Shown here one piece after another: positions 45,001 through 55,149 of a DNA stretch of 64,000 nt. The notes below the pieces were generated by a model that saw only the letters and a program-made list of their open reading frames with translations, was not told where the DNA came from and did not search any database. Source of the DNA: Achatina immaculata (lineage: Eukaryota; Mollusca; Gastropoda; Stylommatophora; Achatinidae); the NCBI GenBank assembly GCA_009760885.1, contig CM019703.1, forward strand, positions 11,610,459 to 11,674,458. The letters run 5' to 3'. The translations under genes were made by a program, and so were the position numbers. Numbering within the stretch: the stretch's first letter is position 1; each line of letters begins with the position of its first letter.

Positions 45001-45196
45001 CCACAACCTTCATGGACTCAGTTTCCTGATAAACATTTCTCCTTCCACCTGCATTTATTTTTTCCCTTGCTTCTGTTTCTGTAGCAGTCTGATAGTTTTT
45101 TTACCAGATAGGGTTGCTGGCCTTATGCCGAACCCTCCTTAGTCGCCTTTTATGAACATGCCTGGTAGGGTACAGTGATCCTATTCTTTGCAGATC
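42010..45196 (-). pseudogene. LINE-A, near full-length APE/RT non-LTR retrotransposon
   Basis: About 3.2 kb on minus. Order: 5' UTR (45,196 to about 45,020); apurinic endonuclease domain in three frame segments (GSWNVRTQNQTGKLAQ, LDILRIQEARWTGHGRRK, then IDHILIN and VGSDHNLLVAK); reverse transcriptase (LKLDRAPGEDEVTAEMLK, NWRGITLLPL, FIDFEKAFNSVNRDALWK, VKQGCVLSPTLFILAVDWLM, catalytic LDFADDICLLSS). The C-terminus carries GHVLRM, GRPKETWRR and the end APCALGT. Frame breaks at about 44,732, 44,440 and 43,262 make it non-functional. The last is a 14-bp tandem duplication (gattattctgcaaa twice). There is no poly-A, and both ends abut TA-rich repeats. I cannot assign the clade confidently. Confidence 0.92.
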
Positions 45197-45477
45197 CTGG
45201 GTACCACACACCATATATATATAAAGATATATCTTGGCCTCCCCTCCCCTTCTTCTCTAGCAGCCACAAGACAAGGTGTTTATAGCTGCCTGACCTCTTC
45301 CCTCCTCCTTCTCTCCTTTTCACCACCTAAAACGCCTGCTGACATCCAATCCATCCCTCCATTTTTTCCCATATATCTTTAGGGTGCATTCTATCAATTC
45401 TGTACCTAGGAGGAGAATGCCACAAAGCTAAATTTTTCATTTTTCCTCATTTTTATTTATGCGTTGTGTTGTTCTTG
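45197..45477. other. CT-rich intronic interval
   Basis: TA microsatellite then C/T-rich sequence. Nothing recognised. Confidence 0.4.
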
Positions 45478-45690
45478 TATGTAATCCTTGAAAAAGGCTG
45501 GCCCAGAAATATTGGATGTTGTATGTTTTTCATTTACTCATTCTCATCTCACTTTCATACTTTCTGCCATTTGTGTTTTTTCTCATTTTCCTCATTCCCT
45601 CTTTCATTTTATAAAAGTGAATCATACACTTCTGTCTGCCTTTATTACTAGAACCAGTTTTACTAATGCCACATTTATTTTTTAAGTTTG
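45478..45690 (-). repeat. dispersed repeat E, copy 2 (inverted)
   Basis: Reverse complement resembles 25,480-25,640 and 51,140-51,305 (taatccttgaaaaaggct is the inverse of agcctttttcaaggatta). Confidence 0.75.
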
Positions 45691-46004
45691 TGGCCAGCCC
45701 CTCCAAAAGGCCAAATGCAGTGGAATCCTTTATTTTGGAGAAATATATCAGTTTATATTTCCTCTATACCATTTATGTGAGTGACATTTTGCAGAGTTTC
45801 ACCTTGAACTTTTTTCTTTTGTTGTTGCTGTTAATTGTGTGAGTTTCTTGTTTTATTAAAGGAGAAGAATTCATAAATTGTTCAATGTTGAGAGTAGGAT
45901 GAGGAAGCTGAAGCAATACCAAAAGGGAATATAAACAAAGATGTGGAAGATGAGTAGTTTCAGAAGGAGAATTATCTTGCGTGTTCTTTGTTCTCTTGAG
46001 CAGT

Positions 46005-46180
46005 GCTGCATAGGGAAACAGTGTTAGGGCCCCATATTTTCCTTGACCTGTTGGGCACGCCAGAGGGCGATGTGCTCCACCTTCATGTGTGGGAGCCTTT
46101 ACTTCCCTTGCTCAAGAATGAGGTCTACATCTGTTTCTACAGCTGGAGTGACTGGGTTGCCCCTGGCCAGACTTTAAATA
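46005..46180 (-). repeat. SINE-B fragment
   Basis: Blocks gcatagggaaacagtgttag and attttccttgacctg on plus match the SINE-B tail inverted. The core is degraded. Confidence 0.65.
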
Positions 46181-46189
46181 CTGAAACAT

Positions 46190-46305
46190 GAGTATCACTC
46201 AGTGCAACTCAGTTATCAGAATAGTGCAAGGACTGATGCTAATAAATTACATGATAAGCCAGGGTGTACTAAATGCAATGCTAGGATCACAGTTAATATC
46301 ATTGT
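46190..46305 (+). pseudogene. Tigger-like fragment
   Basis: Translation VQGLMLINYMISQGVLNAML parallels VQGPLLMNHLISQGLLTTVL of the minus-strand Tigger-like pseudogene near 48,100, so both derive from one element's C-terminal end. Confidence 0.6.
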
Positions 46306-46319
46306 CTGTCTGTCTGTTT

Positions 46320-46720
46320 GTTTGTTTTTTTTTTCCTGCTTTCATGGAGATCATCTTACATCCTTCCTGTGCTGCTATACCTCGCGTGGTATTTCACCAA
46401 GATTTCCTGTTTTCGGCGAGTTTTTCAACCTCATCAAGGGATGTTATGCCCACTAAACTGGCCTCTCTTAACAATATCCTCTTTAGAGTTTCACATGGTC
46501 GACCTTTTTTTATTCAGCCTTTTGTGTTCCACTTGATAGCTTGTTTTGAGATTCTCTGATTGTTTCTTCTCATCACATGACCGACATATGTATCTTTCTC
46601 ATTGACATATGTATTTATATGATTGTTTCTTCTCATCACATGGCCGACATATGTATCTTTCTCATTGACATATGTATCTATCTGATTGTTTCTTCTCATC
46701 ACATGACCGACGTATATATA
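46320..46720 (-). pseudogene. LINE-E copy with internal triplication
   Basis: Minus-strand C-terminal LINE-E: GHVMRRNNQRISKQAIKWNT, GRPCETL and a block equivalent to LDEVEKLAEN. The GHVMRRNN segment is present three times as a tandem repeat of about 63 bp (46,557-46,712), which keeps the frame. Confidence 0.75.
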
Positions 46721-46732
46721 TCTTTATTGTAT

Positions 46733-46990
46733 CTCCTTCATGGATTATGAACAGCGGTGCCTTTCTGTACATGAAATAGTGGTCACATGATTTGAGTGCT
46801 AGGGCTTTGTATGTCAGATAATGGTCTTATCATCAGATTTTAGTGATAGGGATTTGTACATGAGATAATGGTCTTATTATCAGCTTTTAATGCTAGGGAT
46901 TGTACATGAGATAATAGTCTTATTATCAAATTTTAGTGCTAGGGATTTGTACATGAAATAATGGTCTTGTTATATGACAATCTTCAGATT
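46733..46990. repeat. Tigger-like end plus 47-bp tandem repeat
   Basis: 46,733-46,790 is the inverse of about 48,015-48,065 (ggtgcctttctgtacatga). It is followed by four copies of a 47-bp unit containing ataatggtcttattatcaga. Confidence 0.7.
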
Positions 46991-47540
46991 TTAGCTGTAT
47001 CAATGGTCATCTTTAATGCACATTTTGTTGGTTATAGTCCAGACTTTTTTGTCCACAAATTTTGACTGGATCATCTTCATCTTTGAAATCTGTTGTGTTG
47101 GTTTGTGGGTGAAGTTACTGCAATTTTGCATTTTAATTATTTATTTATTATTTTTTTTGCATTTTACAGGAAATTCCAGAGTTGAATAATTCAGATTACA
47201 ATTTTCATGTAGTAATACATTTTAAATTAATATTGAATTCAGCTTTATAAACATATTTAATAGAATGTACTGTTGTAAAACAGCAGTGTAACTTTTGTTT
47301 TTTTTGTTGGGGAGGGGAAAGGGAGTTTAAAATTCATTTACACAGGCAGGACCTATTTTATGCTATGGTTAGGGTCCAGAAGAACAGGATTGTAAAGTGA
47401 AAAATTGTTAAACAAGACCAGTTGTAAAGAATGAGATACGTTCCAAAATTTTACCATTTATGTGCTTTATAAATACTTAAATATTTTAAACATGTAGCGC
47501 ACATAAAACAATGAATAAAATAACATTTTAGCTTTTGCAT

Positions 47541-47762
47541 TGCTTGAGTACGTATGCACAAGAGGTGAGAGAAACAAGACCAAGGGGGTAGACCAAGACA
47601 GATGAAAAGACAACATAGAAGAGGATATAAAAGAAACTGGTGTCACCAACTGGAGAGAGAAGATTAGGAATAGAGAGGAATGGAGGTGAACTTTATCTGC
47701 AGCAATGAGTCTTAATGGCTCGGAAAGCTGAAGAAGAAGAATAAGAAGAAGAAGAAGATTGC
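47541..47762 (+). pseudogene. LINE-D copy 2, C-terminal end
   Basis: Plus-strand EDIKETGVTNWREKIRNREE and LSAAMSLNGSES followed by an (AAG)n tail at 47,735-47,758. Confidence 0.8.
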
Positions 47763-47849
47763 TTGAGTATGTACTTACTTCACTGATATATTATGTGACA
47801 GTGGTGTAATGGGGCAACGTTAATGGAAGGTTCCAAGTTGAGGAGTCAT

Positions 47850-49210
47850 TGGGCTGTCATGGTTCCTTTCCCTTTTTGTCAAAAACTTCTCAGTACTGAC
47901 ATATGGCATGACTTCCTACTTCTTTCTTAAGATGTAGGGCTTCAGCATCATGTTGGCACCTCCTTGGATGGCATGACTGTGTTCCCCATTCAGGGTTGTT
48001 ATCCCAAAGTTCATGTGACCACTGATTCATGTACAGAAAGGCACTGCTATTCATAAAGATAGTGTTCTTGTATCCCTATGATCGTAGGAAAAAAAATATG
48101 GACAGTGCTAACTGTGATTCTAGCACTGTAGTTAGTAGACCCTGGCTTATCAAGTGATTCATTAGCAGTGGTCCTTGAACTGAGTGGCATAGTGGTTCCA
48201 ACTCTTCCAGTCCATCTGGAGTGTCAGTCTCATATTGTTGAAGTTGCACTGTCAGCTCCTCCAGTCCCTCCTTCAAAAATAGCTCACTGCGACTCTGCAG
48301 CAATTGGTCAGCATTATCTGGATCAGTGTTGTCAGGTGCCAGCATCTTCAGCCATATGAGAAACATCTTTAGCCACTTCTGAAACTGACTCAGTTTTGAC
48401 AGAATCAGTCGCTGCTTCAAGCAGTAATTCTTCACCGGACACCATGTAGGACTGTTGAGCTTCCTCCCAGGCAGACTGAATGTTTGTGATGACATTCAGA
48501 ATATTCTTTGACTTCCATTAGACCTACACAGCTGTTTCATACTTCTCAGCCTGAACAATCTCTTTGAAAGTCATGCACAGTAAAGTACATCAGTTACACA
48601 CTGATCTATCAGATGCACAAGTGAAGTTGTGATGGAAGGCAGAGACACACAAGGCCAGCTTCCAAATGGTCATTGCGGATTTCTTGAAGGTTGGCTGGGT
48701 GTCCTGGAGCATGGGCCAGCACCAACATTCATTGAGAGGCAAGCCATTTGCTGCACGAAACTGGGAACCTCTGGACAAAAGTACGAGGTGTACCATTCAC
48801 AAAATAATTGTCCGAGTCACACATGCCTTTCTGTTACAGTGTCAGAACACAGACAGTCATGTCTTCACAATTCCCCTCAGTACGTGAGGCATCTCTGAAT
48901 GATACACTAACATTGGTTTCATTTTAAATGTTCCTGATGGACTGCCATCCAGTAGCAGTGTCAGCTGATCTTTTGCAACCTTGAAACCAATGGAAAATCT
49001 CAACAGGTGATGTACATCCTACTTAAATTTTGTTCCAGTAAAGCCCATCTTCATCCACATCAAAAACTAAATCAGGGTGGTAGTATGCCTTTGTCTGTTG
49101 AATGTTTCAGTTCAGCAGAATGTTCTTCTATCACTGCAGTGTCAGGATGCAGTAGCCTCTTCAGACATTTTCACATTGTGGATTTTTAGATTGGTTTTTT
49201 TTCCAGTTAA
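47850..49210 (-). pseudogene. Tigger-like (pogo superfamily) transposase pseudogene
   Basis: Minus-strand remnants match the DDE domain and C-terminus of Tigger/jerky-type transposases: FDVDEDGLYWNK (first Asp region) at about 49,040-49,075, FKMKPMLVYHSE-like sequence, a block equivalent to LLLDNAPGHP read as MLVLAHAPGHPANLQE (second catalytic Asp lost), then CLPSQLHL and a C-terminal acidic tail with DGLEELEPL. Frames shift repeatedly. The two ends are not precisely defined. Confidence 0.75.
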
Positions 49211-49224
49211 ACCATCCTTTGCTT

Positions 49225-49465
49225 GCTGTAAGTCTCCTCACATATTTTTGACAAACATACTTGTCCAGACTCCAGAACATATCCTACAAGATTGCCCAAA
49301 CCATGCAGACCTGAGGCATGAGACATGGCCAGAAGACACAAGCTTGGGACAAAAGTTTTGGGGCTCTTATCAGGATCTGGAGAGGACTTTGGGCTTTGCC
49401 ATGTCAACAGGGATCAGGATCTGAAGTGACCAACAACTTCGAACGCAGAAGAAGAAGAAGACAAA
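49225..49465 (+). pseudogene. LINE-G C-terminal zinc-knuckle fragment
   Basis: Translation QTPEHILQDCPNHADLRHET then FWGSYQDLERTLGFAMSTG is the C-terminal C/H-containing end found in some LINE polyproteins. The tail is (AAG)n at about 49,448-49,460. Confidence 0.7.
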
Positions 49466-49802
49466 AACTTTCCCTTGTCCAGAATTACCTCCTATGTAAC
49501 ATGAACAGTGTTTTATTTCGTATTGTCAGCTCACAAACTAACAATTTCACTATTTTTTCCCATTGTCTCACTGTGCGAGTAGTTTATTATGAAGATGATG
49601 CACTTGTTATCCTTTTGTGGGTATGTCCACATTATTTTATCAGCACTGTTCATGATCATTGATAAAGTATATGTCAGTAGGCCCAAACATCTTCCACACA
49701 TCTAATTGACTCTCACTAGATTGCATGTGACGAATTGCATGTGTTCTCTCCTTTATTGTTAGCATTTTTTTTGTGTGCTGCATTCGCGCCACCCCCAAAG
49801 TA

Positions 49803-50578
49803 CGAGGGTCATACCAAAAGTTGTGAGCCAAAATTTTTTTAAAATCTGAATTTATAGATTGAGAAAATATAAATGTATCACCTTAATCTACATCCTTTGC
49901 ACACCATGTAGAGGTCACATGATGTCACCATCATGTGTCACGTGACCATGCAGAGCATAAACAAAATAGTGGGTGCCTAAGTTTTGTTTCGTCAACGTGC
50001 TGTTATTGAGTTCCTTGTTAAAGAAGAAATTCCAGCTGCTGAAATTCACCAAAAACATCTGCTTGCTTATGGAGATGTGTGTATGGGTGCTAACAGGGTT
50101 AGGAGGTGGGCAAAACATTTCAAAGATGGAAACACGAGCATCCAAGATATGCCTTGCAGCAGTCGCCCTCGAACTGCCTCCATTGAACGCAACATGGACA
50201 GGATTGACGACATCATTAAAGAAGACAGACTTGTCACAGTTTCTGAAATCGCTGTAAATCTTGGAATAGGACACAGTGTGGTACAGGAAATGATTGAAAC
50301 CCTAGGCTATAGAAAAGTTTGTGCCTACTGGGTCCCACAGGAGAGAACATCCAGAAAGTAGTGAGTCTGTGCTGTCAGTCAGCTGGAACGGAATTCTACC
50401 GGGAGGGTATTTTCAAACTTGCAGAGCGATGGCAGAAATGTGTGCAGAGAAATGGAGATTATTTTTATGTTGAAAAGTGAAGAAAAGGATGCAGTTAAGG
50501 TGATACATTTATAGTTTCTCTATCTATAAATTCTGATTTAAAAAAAATTTTTGCTCACAACTTTCAGTATGACCCTTG
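49803..50578 (+). mobile_element. internally deleted mariner (about 776 bp)
   Basis: Inverted terminal repeats of about 85 bp (cgagggtcataccaaaagtt at left; caagggtcatactgaaagtt inverted at right) are flanked by TA at 49,801-49,802 and 50,579-50,580. The plus strand encodes the paired helix-turn-helix N-terminal region of a mariner transposase: RAVIEFLVKEEIPAAEIHQ, VRRWAKHFKDGNTSIQD, IGHSVVQEMIETLGYRKVCA and YWVPQE. It then jumps to C-terminal remnants (GTEFY..GIFKLAERWQKC-like, out of frame). The catalytic DDD region is absent. The start ATG is lost; the frame is open from just after a TAA at 49,978 to 50,361. Confidence 0.85.
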
Positions 50579-50605
50579 TATTGACATTGCCATAGAGAGC
50601 GTTGT

Positions 50606-50700
50606 TATACTGTATTATTATTATTATGGTGATGTAAACAGTGAACATGACATTATTATAGAACAATTTTATTTCTCACTAATAATAATAATACAGTATA
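50606..50700. repeat. 20-bp inverted repeat around AT-rich spacer
   Basis: tatactgtattattattatt at 50,606-50,625 is the exact reverse complement of 50,681-50,700. The 55-nt spacer could belong to a tiny MITE, but no duplication is evident. Confidence 0.7.
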
Positions 50701-50704
50701 ATGT

Positions 50705-51092
50705 AATCAGTTAACAAAACACATAAATGCCATTGAATGTAAATGCTACAGAAGAGTTCTTCTATATGGACACAAAAAAAAAACAAATATATCCACACTA
50801 CAAGAACTTAATATTGATGAAGGTTGGCTAGTAAGGAAGATTAAACAGAGAAAACTGAAATATTATGGACACATTAAATGTCATGAGAATTTAGAGAAGA
50901 CAGTCTTGGAAGGGTACATAATGGGAAAAAGAAAGAGAGGAAGACCAAGGTGAAGATGGCTGCAAGACATGGTTAATGATCTGCGAATGGATGCATCAGC
51001 AACATGGCATCTTGCTTACAACCGAGAGGCCTACAGGATAGCTGTTAGGGAGGCAAAGTTCTGCAAGGGACATTCAAATGACTGACTGACTG
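50705..51092 (+). pseudogene. LINE-B copy 4, short
   Basis: Plus-strand end of LINE-B from HINAIECKCYRRVL through the RGRP block (a stop replaces Arg in RPRRRW) to the (TGAC)n tail at 51,077-51,092. Confidence 0.85.
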
Positions 51093-51139
51093 AACCAGTT
51101 ATGAAATTAGGGAAAATTCACAATGAAACCCAACATGTT

Positions 51140-51305
51140 GCACAGACTGTAAAGTAGGTGGAGGTGTATGGTACGGTTTTGTGAAAAAAGATAGAGTGAG
51201 GAAAGTGAACAGAAACAAGAATGGTAAGAAGTAAGATGAGCACACACAGATGAAGAACATGCAGCAGTCCAGTATTTTGGCAAAAGCCTTTTTCAAGGAT
51301 TACCT
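51140..51305 (+). repeat. dispersed repeat E, copy 3
   Basis: Direct-orientation relative of 25,480-25,640. It is followed by a C/CA simple repeat at about 51,311-51,353. Confidence 0.75.
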
Positions 51306-51787
51306 ACCTAACCCCCCCCCCCCACACACACACACACACGCACGCACACACACGAAAAATAGGTGAAAAATATAGCTTTAGAAGGAGACCAAAAAGAAAA
51401 GTTTATATTTTTTATTCCACCTATAATGCACCATGAAAAAAAAAAAAGAAAAGAACCGCCTAGTGCGTGTTTTGATCACAGGTGCTGTGACAGTGTGTTA
51501 CTGAGTTGTGATTTTTGTGTTATTTTCTTTTTTTTTTAGAAAGCAATATTTTGAAACAGTCATTAGTGTGAAATGTCATAAAATAGACTGTCATAAAACA
51601 GGACCTACTTGCACTTCATCTAAGCTGATTCACAGATCAGTGCATTCACAGTTGCTGTTGAGAGGATAAAGAAATTGGAAATGAATGATTTGAAAGATCA
51701 GCATTTCTTTACAAATCTAAATGTTAAAACTATGTTCTTTAGTTTGAAAAAAAGCTAGAAAAGAGCTGTGTTGGCAGTCCACTAGAA

Positions 51788-52020
51788 CGGTGGTTTCTAA
51801 AGAAGGGGAGAACTGCCCTCCCCTCTCTCATGAGTGTCTGAAAAATCAGGGTGGTGTGTTGGGGGGGGGGAGAGACAGTGAGGGAAAAGAATGGCAGAGG
51901 ACATCAGAACCAACATAGTGAACAAAATGTTGGGATGAGGGTGGGTGGGAGTATACGTGCTAGAGATGTGTTCTGGGAAGCAAAGGGCCAGCAGCAGCTG
52001 AAAAATTTTGAGAAGCAATG
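51788..52020. mobile_element. hAT-type MITE with perfect 8-bp duplication
   Basis: 233 bp. The duplication cactagaa occurs at 51,780-51,787 and 52,021-52,028. The ends are cggtggtttctaaag and, inverted, cattgcttctcaaaa. It anchors the hAT assignment of the related elements. It ends 75 bp before exon h. Confidence 0.85.
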
Positions 52021-52094
52021 CACTAGAAGTACTTGCTACAAGATGATGTAACTTAACACTCTCACCCTTTTTCTAACAATTTTAACAATTTCAG

Positions 52095-52165
52095 GGCTGT
52101 ACCACTTGGACCAGACCAGATTCTGCTAAGAGGTGCATGTTTGAAGAATACAAGTTGGATATATG
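52095..52165 (+). CDS. ATP8A: ATP8A-type P4-ATPase, exon h
   Basis: The acceptor aacaatttcag ends at 52,094 and the donor is gtaggc at 52,166. It encodes AVPLGPDQILLRGACLKNTS then WIY plus one base. PLGPDQILLRG is the highly conserved actuator-domain block of P4-ATPases. Confidence 0.97.
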
Positions 52166-52319
52166 GTAGGCAGACATCTTGACACTGCTGATTCATCACT
52201 CTTGTCAATGTTTTGATGTATTTTTGCTGCTTTTTTTGGCTGAGTATTTTGTTCATTAGCTTGCATTTATTTTGGTCCATTTCTGTAATCTCTGGTTTCA
52301 TGGAGTTTTTCTCTACTGT

Positions 52320-52745
52320 GGCTTTATCACCATAACCTTTGATCCCATGAGATCTCTGTAAAGTAGCTTGTATTTATTATCTCAGAAGACTTTGGTGCCG
52401 TGAGATCTCTGTAAAGTAGCTTGTATTTATTATCTCAGAAGACTTTGGTGCCGTGAGATCTCTATAAAGTAGCTTGTATTTATTATCTCAGAAGACTTTG
52501 GTCCCATGAGATCTCTGTAAAGTAGCTTGTATTTATTATCTCAGAAGACTTTGGTCCCATGAGATCTCTATAAAGTAGCTTGTATTTATTATCTCAGAAG
52601 ACTTTGGTCCCATGAGATCTCTGTAAAGTAGCTTGTATTTATTATCTCAGAAGACTTTGGTCCCATGAGATCTCTGTAAAGTAGCTTGTATTTATTATCT
52701 CAGAAGACTTTGGTGCCGTGAGATCTCTGTAGAGCAGCTTGCATT
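52320..52745. repeat. 53-bp minisatellite
   Basis: About eight copies of a unit starting ctctgtaaagtagcttgtat and ending tggtcccatgagat, with gccg/ccca variants. Confidence 0.95.
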
Positions 52746-52921
52746 ATTGAGTTTATCTCTGTATCCTTTGATCCCATGGAATCACTGTCTGTCTCTGATG
52801 GACCCGGATCTTATGTGGTCCTAGTTGTATATTGATTGTCATATGTAATCTGTTACAGATATTCCACAGTCTGCAAGTCAGTTTGATATGTCTTTGAGGA
52901 CATCTAACTGCCCCTTCTAAG

Positions 52922-53196
52922 ATAGGGGTTTTTAAAACGAGCGTGCCCATACCCCTTGGGGAGATGGGAGCCAAATGATAGGGGTATGAGATTGTCTTTG
53001 AACAGTTTCAGAAGTAAAAATTATTATATTAGAACCTTCTTTCAACTCTGTTCATAGTTATCTGTATGTAAATTAAAACCAGGCTAATGGGACTGGTCAT
53101 GCTGATGATGGTTTCAGTAGCCTAGCAAAGAGGGTTTGGGGACATATTTGACAGTCCATTGGGAATCTGTAATCATGAAAAAGGTTCAGAACTCCT
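52922..53196. mobile_element. hAT-like MITE, second family
   Basis: The ends ataggggtttttaaa and, inverted, aggagttctgaacc lie next to cttctaag and gtcctaag, probable 8-bp duplications. It shares blocks with 11,020-11,235. Confidence 0.6.
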
Positions 53197-53259
53197 GTCC
53201 TAAGGGATGCTTTTGTGATATTAAGATTTTCTTTTAAAGAGATCTTGTACGAGCAAGAT

Positions 53260-53467
53260 CTGTGGTTCCCAGCATTCTTCTCCTTGTGTACCCCTTGGCA
53301 GCCTATTTCCATAAATTGTACCCTTTCATAAAAGCAGAATTTGTCGTTACTATTATAGTTGCTGTTATTTATCAGTTTTCCACCATTATCCAGTTTCTTT
53401 TTGCATACTCCTAAACGTCCTTCTGCATACCCCCAGGGGAATGTGTATGCCAGATTGGCAACCTCTG
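53260..53467. mobile_element. hAT-type MITE
   Basis: The ends are ctgtggttcccagca and, inverted, cagaggttgccaatc. Internal ataccccc/gtacccctt blocks are present. The flanking octamers agcaagat and atttagat match partly. Confidence 0.6.
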
Positions 53468-54205
53468 ATTTAGATGCAAACGTGAGACATTTTCAGATTC
53501 ATTCATTCATTAGACAGTCACCCTTCTCTCTGCATTTATGCAATTCTTGTTACCTTTTCTGTCACATGCCTCTCTGTCATTCATTTGCACATTTTTTGGC
53601 CTTTTTTTATCCGACCAGTTTTTCAGTGATTGCTCAGGGTCTGTAGCATCTTCTTGAGCATCAGTGTACCATTTAGTATGAGATCCAAACTAATCAGACA
53701 TATGTGCACGCATGAGTACGTGACGAGTGATTATTTTTTCCCTTGCTCTGTAATTTTATGTAAACACCCATGCATTATCTTATAACTAACTTCTAGATTA
53801 ACTTTTTCTCATTATGTTTAAAAAAGTGAGGTCCTAGGAGTATAATTTATTTTACACTCTCTTTAGCCTGTTTTCTTAAAATATTGTTTTTTCCCATTTT
53901 TGCTATATCATGCTCTATGAAAGTTAAAATATGATACTAAATATGGGGAGTTGGTAGTTAATCTTCATTTTTTTTTCCCTATATAATTAATAGTACATTT
54001 TTTTTTTCTTTTAAAGGAGCAGGTTGTCTGAAGAACTCTTGATACAGAGATTAGAATGTTAAAACTTGTCTATTAAAGAACATTTTTGTGTGTGTGCATC
54101 CAAATGATGGGAAAAGATGAAGCTTTAGTTGTTCTTGGAAAGCAGTTTCCATATTTTTGGCATTGTCTCTAAACTTTTATTTTTCCCCTCTCATCTATAA
54201 ACAAG

Positions 54206-54303
54206 GGCTGGTCATATACACTGGTCATCAGTCAAAACTGATGTTGAACTCAACGGCAACTCCACTGAAGAGATCCAATGTGGAGAAGATGACAAACACC
54301 CAG
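54206..54303 (+). CDS. ATP8A: ATP8A-type P4-ATPase, exon i
   Basis: The acceptor ataaacaag ends at 54,205 (a purine-rich, weak-looking site) and the donor is gtatta at 54,304. Two bases complete Gly, then 32 codons: [20 protein letters not shown] and [12 protein letters not shown]. The VIYTGHxxKLMxNS and KRSNVE blocks precede membrane segment 3 in the family. It ends in phase 0. Confidence 0.96.
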
Positions 54304-54824
54304 GTATTATAAATGCTTCTGTAATTCATATTGTTTCTGTTGTTGGACAAGTGAATGTTAATAGTAAGAAGTTTGTTTTATGCTGTAAGAAATGCCTGAT
54401 GTGAAAGGAATGCAGGAAAAAAAATAGATTTTAAATTATAAATAGTTTAATTACCTAACTCAACCTTGTGAGAGAGAGTTTATCAAGAACCCCCCCCCCC
54501 CCCCCAAAAAAAAAAAAAAAACTTATTTAAGAAGAAAAAAAATGGTATTTTTGACTTAACAGTGGGGCTGTGTTCTGATGAACTTAAATAAAGTGAAAAT
54601 ACTGGAAGTCAAATGTGAATGTGGTGTGACAAATTAATAAGTAAATAAATGACTACTGTCTCTGACTTGTACAGACTCCTTGTAACTGCAAACTGTTGTT
54701 CTTTGCAGCTGATGCTGCAGAGGTGTTGAAGCACAACATCGTATCGGCATGGGAGCAGGTTATGGCGGCTATTTTTTTTCAGTCCCTGAGTACAGCTACA
54801 AAGCATAGGGTATGCAATACTTCT

Positions 54825-54975
54825 TTAATAGACTCCATCACCGTGGGGATTATTGTGATCTTTGTCCTGTTAGCCAGGCTGGGCCTGTTATTGGAGGTAC
54901 CAACAGAGAGATGGGACAGGGTCTTGGTCAGCTATGTTTTGCCAACCCCAATCCCAACATGTCAAATGTATGAGT
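54825..54975 (-). repeat. dispersed repeat D, copy 3 (inverted)
   Basis: Reverse complement carries ctgaccaagaccctg, cccagcctggctaac and tgatggagtct, as in copy 1. Confidence 0.7.
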
Positions 54976-55149
54976 TGCCAGTTGCCAAATAAGATAGCAT
55001 CTTCACCTCCACCATTGTAAATTAAGGAGCACCTGTATTTTAGTGCAAATATAATGAGATGGACTACTAAGTTCCAGGGATGTTCTCAAAAGATTTGAAA
55101 GTGTGAAGTGGAATTATTTTGTTGATAGCCTTCAAGAAGAACAGCTTTG

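Larger units (their letters stand above)
40407..52094. other. intron 7 (11.7 kb), transposon-rich
   Basis: GT-AG intron containing LINE-A to -E and -G copies, a Tigger-like pseudogene, two deleted DDE/D elements, a hAT MITE and SINEs, each listed separately. Outside those, short AT-rich segments (about 47,000-47,540 and 49,470-49,800) contain nothing recognised. Confidence 0.8.

Noticed and set aside
48076..48495. 139-codon minus-strand frame as a host gene
   Set aside because: It lies within the Tigger-like pseudogene and has a relative at 46,190-46,305.
49984..50361. Functional helix-turn-helix regulator gene
   Set aside because: It is the N-terminal remnant of a mariner between its own terminal repeats, with a stop just upstream and no ATG at the conserved start. 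It is kept only as a transposon finding.
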